Assembly: GCA_002315565.1 (NCBI GenBank)
Contig: DCHD01000004.1
Coordinates: 1-24,857, forward strand
Length of the DNA: 24,857 nt
DNA from: Solobacterium sp. UBA1761
Lineage (GTDB): Bacteria > Bacillota_I > Bacilli_A > Erysipelotrichales > Erysipelotrichaceae
Direction: 5' to 3'
Shown piece after piece: positions 1 to 8,000 of the stretch. Below the pieces are notes generated by a model. The model did not search any database. It saw only the letters and a list, made by a program, of their open reading frames with translations, and was not told where the DNA came from. Within the stretch, counting starts at the first letter, position 1. Each line of letters begins with the position of its first letter. Made by a program: the position numbers and the translations under genes.

Positions 1-812
1 TCTAATGAATTTAAAGAATTACAATCATAGAACATACCTTGCATTGATGTCACTTTGGATGTATCAAACATTGACAGATCAAGAGCAACCAATGATCTAC
101 AACTTATGAACATATCCCACATGTTTGTTACATTTGATGTATCAAAGCTACTGAGGTCCAATGTTGTCAGAAGATAGCAACAAGCAAACATTCCAACCAT
201 TGAAGTAACTTTAGAAGTATCGAAATGCGATACATCTAGAGATTGTAATGCGTAACAATCTAAGAACATATAGTACATATCCGTTACATTGGATGTATCC
301 AGATATGACAAAGATTCACTGTCTATATTTGTTATTGAGACAATATTGTTCATTTTATAGAACCAGTAAGCTGTTGAAACTGGTTTTATAACGTTATCTA
401 TCTTTACAGAAGTGATTGCATTTTTATATGAATTCCATGCAGGAAGACTACTTTCAGTATAGGAATCAAGAACTGTTCCCTTAATAGATGCAGATGGATC
501 CGTATTAGTTAAATGAAGGATTGTGTTGTTATCAGAAAGATACCAGTAGATATTATTGTTTTCTACTGTAGTATATAATTCATCATTTGAAAATTCTTCA
601 AAATTTGGATCTGTTTGTTTTGATTCATTAGGGATTTCTTTATCAGAAACATTTTCATTTTCATTATCCTCTGTTTCAGAATAAAACTCTGTGTCAGTCT
701 CAAAAGTTTCTGTACTGACTGTTTCTGTTTCATCAGCTTTAATGGTATTGATTGTTAATGATGATGAAAAAATCAACATAAATGTCATAAATGTTACAAA
801 AAAACGTTTCAT
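1..812 (-). CDS. BspA-like (DUF285 repeat) surface protein, N-terminal part
   Basis: Partial gene, open to the left edge, 270 codons visible without a stop. The ATG at 812-810 follows a GGGGGT ribosome binding site and begins a clear signal peptide (MKRFF, hydrophobic core, then a cleavage region near IKADE at about residues 24-28). An acidic, Thr/Glu-rich linker follows to about residue 75. From about residue 171 come four tandem repeats of roughly 24 residues with the pattern DTSNVTxMxxMFxxCxxLxxLD. This is the DUF285 (Mycoplasma-type) leucine-rich repeat seen in BspA-family surface proteins, which are exported and often mediate adhesion. The domain between the linker and the repeats is not recognised. 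It lies downstream of a tatD relic and its leader resembles that of the giant surface protein at 10844, so the two are probably products of one duplicated locus. C-terminal anchoring cannot be judged. Confidence 0.85.
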   Translation of the reverse strand, partial: MKRFFVTFMTFMLIFSSSLTINTIKADETETVSTETFETDTEFYSETEDNENENVSDKEIPNESKQTDPNFEEFSNDELYTTVENNNIYWYLSDNNTILHLTNTDPSASIKGTVLDSYTESSLPAWNSYKNAITSVKIDNVIKPVSTAYWFYKMNNIVSITNIDSESLSYLDTSNVTDMYYMFLDCYALQSLDVSHFDTSKVTSMVGMFACCYLLTTLDLSSFDTSNVTNMWDMFISCRSLVALDLSMFDTSKVTSMQGMFYDCNSLNSL

Positions 813-860
813 ATCATACCCCCAAATAATCAATGACTTATTTCAAATGTTTCTATCTAT

Positions 861-866
861 ATTATA
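861..866 (-). promoter_or_regulatory. Candidate -10 box for the left surface protein gene
   Basis: Minus-strand TATAAT at 866-861 lies 48 bases upstream of the ATG at 812. No good -35 hexamer is seen at 16-18 bases. The box overlaps the stop codon of the tatD relic, so decayed tatD sequence may now supply the promoter. Confidence 0.4.
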
Positions 867-1053
867 TAAAGAATTGTTCGTAATTCTTATTTATTTGTTC
901 CTTTATGTTTCTATATCCATACCCAGTTTCCAGCAACTTCTTTCAAGTACGAATGACATATGGTGGTTTATTTATTCTGTTTCTATAAGAAGTCTATCAG
1001 TTAGAATGCTCGTAATATTTCAAGAGGTTCTTTAGAATTCTTGAAGGTACTGG
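862..1053 (-). pseudogene. tatD: Decayed 3' end of a tatD copy
   Basis: Reading the minus strand in shifting frames gives pieces that align in order with the C-terminal third of the intact TatD encoded at 11802-12557. TFKNSKEPLEIL matches TFKNAKEPLEVV, TDRLLIETE matches IDRLLIETD, PPYVIRT matches PSYVIYT, LGMDIE is identical, and EQINKNYEQFF matches EQLNKNYSEFF, followed by a stop at 864-862. About ten codons covering the CPYLTP and RGKRN region are deleted, and several frameshifts and stops break the frame. The DNA also aligns directly, for example a shared TATATCCATACCCAGT stretch and a shared TTCAAGAGGTTCTTT stretch. The fragment covers roughly residues 176-251 of TatD. It lies just upstream of the left surface protein gene, as tatD lies upstream of the giant surface gene. 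Confidence 0.85.
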
Positions 1054-1437
1054 GGTAATGTGAATATCCATGGTTTCTCCCGTATATGTTGAATTAATTG
1101 TATAAAAACTTTATAAATTAAAACCTCCTTTCATATTATAAATTTGTTCAGATCTACATAAGAAAGAAGACTAATCTAACTAAGTAATATGGATATTTTG
1201 TTCAGTAAATGAAGATGAATTCTAATCTGTTTTGGATAAACCGAATGACATAATAAATGATTACAGGATACCATGCAAAAATAGTTTATTAAGGCCTCAA
1301 ACGCTTTGACCAACTGGAAGTAAATCTCCAATGGATATTCAAATTTCAATAGGTTCAGAAATCAGGCAATGTATTTTATAAACAGATATTCTGACCATAA
1401 TTTTAAGAAATAAAGAACCCGTTAAATCCAAACATAC
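1054..1437. other. AT-rich stretch without recognisable genes
   Basis: Both strands carry frequent stops and no convincing ORF. On the minus strand an AAAGGAGG motif near 1122-1130 looks like a ribosome binding site but is not followed by an ATG, GTG or TTG at a suitable distance, so it may be a leftover of a lost gene start. No insertion sequence ends or repeats were recognised. It is probably decayed DNA upstream of the tatD relic. Confidence 0.5.
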
Positions 1438-1476
1438 AAAAAGACGATTAAGTACCAGAAGTACCACAATCGTCTT
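1438..1476 (-). terminator. Intrinsic terminator after the giant surface protein gene
   Basis: The 9-bp stem AAGACGATT (1441-1449) pairs with AATCGTCTT (1468-1476), with an inner AGTAC/GTAC pairing in the loop. On the minus strand it is followed by five T residues. It lies about 70 bases downstream of the stop at 1549. Confidence 0.8.
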
Positions 1477-1548
1477 ATAAATGCTGTATGGTAATAACCA
1501 CACCGAAATTCACTTCAATGATATTTTTTGATTATATTGCTACCAGTG

Positions 1549-2072
1549 TTATTTGAAAAACTCCTGAGAATTCATATTTAGTATTGAGGTGATTTTCTTC
1601 TTTGAAATTGTAATGAAATATTTGATATCGTCGTATTCCACAATCGTTGAAAGAGTTCCTGTATTGTTCATGCTTAATGATATCTCAGAATACACATCAG
1701 TATATCCGTTGGTTCTAGGGTCCCATGTAACCTCGAATCTGCCGAAGATATCAGTTTTTGCACTATAATTGTATCCACCGGCAAACTGTGTTACCTGGCA
1801 GGCTATTACTGATACCTTCAGTTCCTGAGAACCCTTATTGTTGATGTAAATGCGGTATAACCTTGACAAGCCAGAAGGATGACCGATCGATCCGGTTATG
1901 TTGAGTCTATAAGCGGTTCTTTCGGAAATGATTTCTGATTCTGTACCATCAACAATTGCCATCTTGCCGGTTGTCGCACTTGTGACAACTTCCCATGGCA
2001 TAATTTTGAAATAATATTCAGTTACTTCGTTAAGACCGCCGACCACATAAGATGTATTTGTCGCAGCGATGC
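1549..2072 (-). pseudogene. Out-of-frame C-terminal part of the giant surface protein
   Basis: This frame directly continues the fibronectin type III domain that breaks off in the upstream frame. The upstream frame ends the domain at GYDILYSTSENGPFKQVA. This frame resumes with SIAATNTSYVVGGLNEVTEY, the expected last strands of an FnIII fold, then YFKIMPWEV. Another 120 or so residues follow with no recognised domain, ending in SQEFFK at the stop 1549-1551. No LPXTG motif, terminal membrane segment or cell-wall binding repeat is visible. A GTG at 2046 could in principle start translation, but there is no ribosome binding site and it lies inside the FnIII domain. Restoring one base at 2072/2073 gives a single protein of 3098 residues. 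It is best read as the 3' part of the same gene, lost by frameshift or misread by a sequence error. Confidence 0.85.
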
Positions 2073-5000
2073 TGCAACCTGCTTGAAAGGTCCATTTTCA
2101 CTTGTTGAATACAGAATGTCATAACCCTCAGCATTATCAACTTTTGACCATTCGAGTTTAATCTTCTTATCAGATACTTTTATGGCATTGAATGACTTTG
2201 GAGAAGGAATTTTCCACTGGGCATACAGTGTTACTGATCCGCCATCTTCTGCGCATAATCTACTTACAGTAGCACCACTGCGATACATTGTTCCTGTACC
2301 GATATCACTGGTATTCCAGTCACCAAGTATATGATAATCACTTGAAGTAAAACCGGATGTAGATAATACGATTTCTTCATCATATTTCAATGTGACAGGA
2401 CTTCTTGAACCGTTTCCGCCATTGGCATTGAAGTATACTGTGTAACTGATTGCTTCCCATTTGGCATATAAACTCAGATTTTCAAAATAGTTTCTGGTGC
2501 TGTTATCTTCAAGTTCATTTTCATAGTCACTATCAGTAAACCAGCCCATGAATTTATAACCGGTTCTTAAAGGCTCATCCAGTACAAAATCCGTATTCTT
2601 TGTGTATGATAACTTATTGGATTTACTGTTTGTTCCACCATTGAGATTGTATTCAACGGTATATGTAGCAGGCTTCCATGAAGCAGATGATGCAGTAAGT
2701 GTTATATCACCTACCGATCCACTCTTAATCTGGGAGACTTTATTCTTTCCGTTATACCATGTGATAAACTCATATCCCCGTCTATATGGATTTGCAAGGT
2801 CGATAGTAGGTGTATCTACCTGATATGTTGAAGGGTTATCAGCACTGTTTACAACGTCGTCGTCACAGACATAGCTGATGTCATAGATTTCCTTAGACCA
2901 TACTGCATAAAGTACCAATGTATCTTCAAGATTAGTCAGACTTGCTTCATCTGGATATTCAATAGAACCATTATCCTTAACAGCCCAGCCAACGAATGTA
3001 TAGCCTTTTCTTGTATAGGCATTCTTTGAAAGTTTTACTGATCCGTCTTTGAAAGTCTGGTTTTTCATAGTGCCTTTTTCAGCACCATTGCCCATAAAGA
3101 CAACTGAATCTGAAGGACGGGCTACAATCGAGAACTGCTGACTCTTTTCTCCACCATAGTTACCTACTCCCTTAATAGTCAAAGTTGCTTTGCCTACTTT
3201 CAGGTTATTTTCATAGGAAACAATCTGGTAGTCAGTTTTTCTGAGTGTTACACCATTTACAGTAACAGTTATCTGATTCTTTGATGGAGTAATCTTCTTT
3301 CCTGTATAGATCTGATTTTCTAGTTTTACAGTAGCCTTTGCCAAGGATCCCTGGACAATTCTGTAAGAACCCTCTAGTTCTCCATAGTAGTTACCAGCTG
3401 CTCTGACAGTTACATTGATGGATGTTCCAACAGGTACACAATCATTTTCTTTTACTGTTTCGCCTTCATTTCTTGTAACAGTTGTAGGACTTTTTGAATT
3501 TGTGTAGTCAACAACTTCTGTATCATCAGCATATGTGTAGATTATGTTTGCTTCATAATCAGTCTTTGAAGCAAGTTTCTTCCCATCAGTACCATAGATT
3601 TCTACAACTGGTTTCCAGTTAGCTTTCTTTGCTGAATAAGCTATATCCTGTACTTTAAGAACTGTATTGTTCAAAGCTGCTTTTTCAATTGTGAACTCTT
3701 TTGTAACAGTACCGGCATAATTGCCCTTTCCTTTAATGGTTACTGTAGTAAGCTTGCTTCTGTTTGCGTTGTTGTTTACTGCTGTGTTGTTCTTGTATGT
3801 CAATGTATAATCTTTGTTCAGTACAAGAGCATATTCACCATCAGTAAGAACAGGCTCTGGTTTTGCGCCAGCCTTAAGATATTCAACTGATTCTGGTACA
3901 TTGATTTCTGATATATCATTTATATCTTTTCCACTGATCTTGAATGTCTTCTTGATTGTACCGGTATATGCATTGATACCAGTGAAGATAATTGTTGCAG
4001 TTCCAACAGTATCGTTTTTCTGATACTCAACAGTATAATCTGTGCCAAAAGTGAGCTCATCTTTTGTCTTGCTGTCTTTTACCACAATATTTTCCATATT
4101 CTGATAAACTGTTCCACCAGAGAATTCCATATTTACAATTCCAGTTACTGCATATTTGGATATTGCAGTTCCCGTTATTTTATATGTAACCTTCTTAATG
4201 CCGGAATAGCCTTTTTCTATATTGCCAGTATAGGTAATTGTTGCAGTGCCTGCCTGACTGTATCCCTCATATTCTACGAAATAATCATTATCCGGATCTT
4301 CATTGTTCAATGGATTATTGTAGAGAGGTACAGATACCTTTTTCTTGTTTTCGGTAATGGTATATGAAAGTGTCTGTACAGGTTTCACTCCTTCCAAGCT
4401 GTATGCATATGAAGAAGCAAGCTTAGAATATGTTGCCTTGGAAATATCACATATTGGCGCAATAACATATGTCTTTGTTACTGAACCGACATATTTACCC
4501 TGGCCGACAATCTTCAATGTTGCTGTTCCCGGTTTTACATTGTCACTGTAATAGAACAGGAAATCATTTTTATCGACTGTTTCTTTACCGTTTTTGATGA
4601 CAATGTCATCCAGATAAATTGCATTTCCGGTATAAGTATATGATTTCGCAATACCTGAAATACTTAATTTAGAAACCAGAACCTTATTGTTTTCTTCAAT
4701 ACTGTATGAAGTGCCATAAGAGAATGAATAGTTGCCTGTACCATTTACTGAGATCCAGTATCTTTCAGCACTTGCTTCAATGGACCTTTGAGGATAAGTA
4801 ACTGTATAGTCAGTTTTTTCTTTAAGGGTCACAGTTTTTCCATCAATTATTGTTTTAACAGTAACTTTTGGAATCTGTGTCTTTCCGTTTTCAATAAATG
4901 TATCCTGGCTTAATGTAATCTCTACATCAATAGTTTTTGGAGTGATGACAAAAGTCTTTGTATAAGATCCAGAATAATCTTCTTTTCCGGTAACTGCTAT

Positions 5001-8000
5001 TGATGCGGTTCCGACTTTTGTATTGTTTGTATATTTCAGAGTATAGTCTTTGCTTTCTTTTAAAAGCTGATTACCAAAATATACCCTGATAGAAGGGGTA
5101 ATTGCCTTACCAGTATATTCATATTCTTCAACATCACTTGTCCAGAACAACTGTGGATGATTCTTAAAGTTATATAACGCCTTATCTGCTTCATCAGTAA
5201 TTGTTCCATAGTCATTTGAAAAATCCTTGATGTCATATATAAAAGATAATGTTCTTGAAGGTTCATATCCTTCGCGTTTAGCAAAGGCTTTTATACATGT
5301 ATGTTCTGTGATTTCGATGCCATCTTCATATACTGCAGATTCTTCAGTTGGATTTGACCCGTCGAGTGTGTAGTATATTAGAGAATTGGCAGTTTCGCAA
5401 TCAAGATAGATTTTTGTTCCTTCTATGACTTCTGTTTCGCTTTCAATATTGGCAGTTACAGATGAAGTAATCTTTCTGTCATACCACTTGGCAAACAGTT
5501 CCAGGTCATCCTGAAGAGTATAGATATCACTTTCAACTACTTCACTGTCATCGGCTTTTCTCCAGCCTCCGAAATAATAACCGTCATATTCAGGAACAGG
5601 AAGTTCACCAATAGCACTCATGTATACGACATCTTTATACTGCGTTTCTCCATGCTCGTTTGTAAGAGTGATTGTATAAGTATGGTAATTGTATCTGGCA
5701 GTAATAACCAGGTCAGAAACAACTGGAGTTTCAAGGTCAAATTCTTCTTCACCAATATACCAACCGGCAAAATCGTAGCCTTGAGCTGCTGGAGAATCAA
5801 ATGATGCAACTGTTGTATTTGTGTCAAGCGTCTCACGGTGATACTCGTTTTCACCGTTCATAAAGATTACAGTATACTGTCTAACCCAGACAGCCTTTAA
5901 AGTTGTATCTTCTGCAAACATGTAAACTGTTTCTTCGTTTACTGTATTGCCGTTTTTATCTTCATAATAGTCAAAACGATAGTTCTGCTTTGTTGGAACA
6001 TCAAGAGTTCCATAAGCAGTATTGTATGTAACATCAATTGAACTTATTTCACTTCCACCATCACTGTCAAAACTTACAGTATATGTATTTGCTTCCCATG
6101 CCGCATATAAGGTATGTTTCTCAATTGTCTGGCAGATTGCTGTTTCATCAACTTTTAAAGTCAGTTCTTCATCAAAATACCAGCCGGCAAATGAATAGCC
6201 TTCCTTAGTTGGATTTTCAGTTATGGTTTCAAGATATTCAGCATCATAGTTAATCTCTATCTCATCAAGTTCTTCTCCGCCGTTTGTTTCAAAAGATAAT
6301 GTGACAGATTTAGGTGTCCATTTTGCATAGACTGTCTTTTCACCATTGCTTCCTTTAACGATTGCTGAAACTTCATTTAGATAAGCAGATTCACTATACC
6401 ATCCACCAAAGTCATAGCCTGTCTTAGATGGATCTGCAAAATCAACTCTGGTTTCATAGTTATATGTTGAAGGATTGCTTGAACTGTTTGTTCCACCGAA
6501 AAGTTCATAGTTTATTGCGTACTTTGTTGGTGTCCATTTTGCATAAACCGTTCTGTTTCCGGTTGAGCCTTTATAGATTTCTGTTATGACGATTTCCTTG
6601 CTGCCATTCACTCCATACCAGTATTTGAAATCATAATAGTTTCTGCTTGGATTTTTCAGTGTTATTGTAGGAGTTTCTACTGTATAAGTTGATGGGTTAT
6701 CTTCTGAGCTGGTTCCATTAAACAAGTTGTAATAGAAAATAGAATATTCAATAATTTCCCATTTGGCATACAGTGTAATATTGCCATAACTTCCTTCAGC
6801 AATTGAGACAACCTGATTGTCAAAATCAGAATCTGAATACCAGCCTTTGAATGTATATCCCGTTCTTGAAGGACTGTAGAGTGTCTTTGAAGTCAGAATT
6901 GTATATGTCTTTGGATTTGCTGAAGTATTTGTTCCACCATTCAGAACATAGGTGATATTGTAATTTACCGCATCATATACTGCATATAATGTGTGATCTT
7001 CTGTCTTTGTAACCTTGCTGGAAGAAGTCACTTTTATTGTTCGTAATTCATCCAGATACCACGCATTGAATGTATATCCTGTCTTTGTTGGAACAGGCAG
7101 AGTTCCATATGTTCCGTTGTATGTAACTTCAATATCATCGACTTCTGATCCGCTTACCGTATCAAAACTTACTGTATATGTGCTTTCAGTCCATTTTGCA
7201 TAAAGATCCAGTTTTCCTTTTGAACCTTTTGCTATCTTGCTGATACCCTGAGTCAATGCTTCATCTTTATACCAGCCAACAAAATCGTATCCGCTCTTTG
7301 TTGCTGCAAGAAGTGTGATATCTTCTGATGATCTCTTGTATGATGATGGATTGTCTTTATTGTTTGTTCCACCGTTCAGATGATATTCAACCACATAATC
7401 CAGGTCAGATACAGTTACATTAACTGTCTTTTCAACTTCTCCTGAACTAACAGTAACTGTTGCTTTACCAAGAGCGATACCGGTAATCAGACCTTTAGAA
7501 TTTACTGTTGCTACAGTCGTATCATCTGATTCATATGTAACACTTTGGTCATAGGTATCTTCAGGATCAAATGTAACTTCAATCTGATGTGTATCATCAA
7601 TACCGATTGTTACTGATTCTGAATTTAATATAAGATCTTCAACAGGCTTACCAATATATATTGCAGTGAATTCAATATCATCATATGTTTCAGGACCAAT
7701 TGTAAAACTGATGACAGAATTATCCTCATCAAGCACAAATCTTGGATAGTTTTCATCCGTATATTTTACTGTCAGATTCTCAGTGTTTTTTACTCTGAAA
7801 GGTTTTACAGCTTCATTGCCCTGAACAAGAGTAAATGTATCGGCAAATGTCTGATTTGCTGCATAGAAGCCGGCATCAGAGGTCATTTCTTTTTCTGTTG
7901 TGCTTCCATCTTTTGTAATTTCTACATTATATGTAATCAGTTTTCCTTTAGGGAAAGCTTTATCTGTAATAATGGTTCTTCCTGCATATCCAATCATTGA

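Noticed and set aside
691..1035. Plus-strand ORF of 114 codons
   Set aside because: It is antisense to the signal peptide region of the left surface gene and to the tatD relic, and has no ribosome binding site.
2022..2080. Programmed -1 ribosomal frameshift in the giant surface gene
   Set aside because: No slippery heptamer is present at the frame change, and the gain would be only the last domain. A simple deletion or sequence error fits better.
2200..7400. The B-repeat and YTGK blocks considered as DNA-level tandem repeats or a CRISPR-like array
   Set aside because: The repeats are protein domains of 65-85 residues with diverged DNA; there are no short identical repeats with unique spacers.
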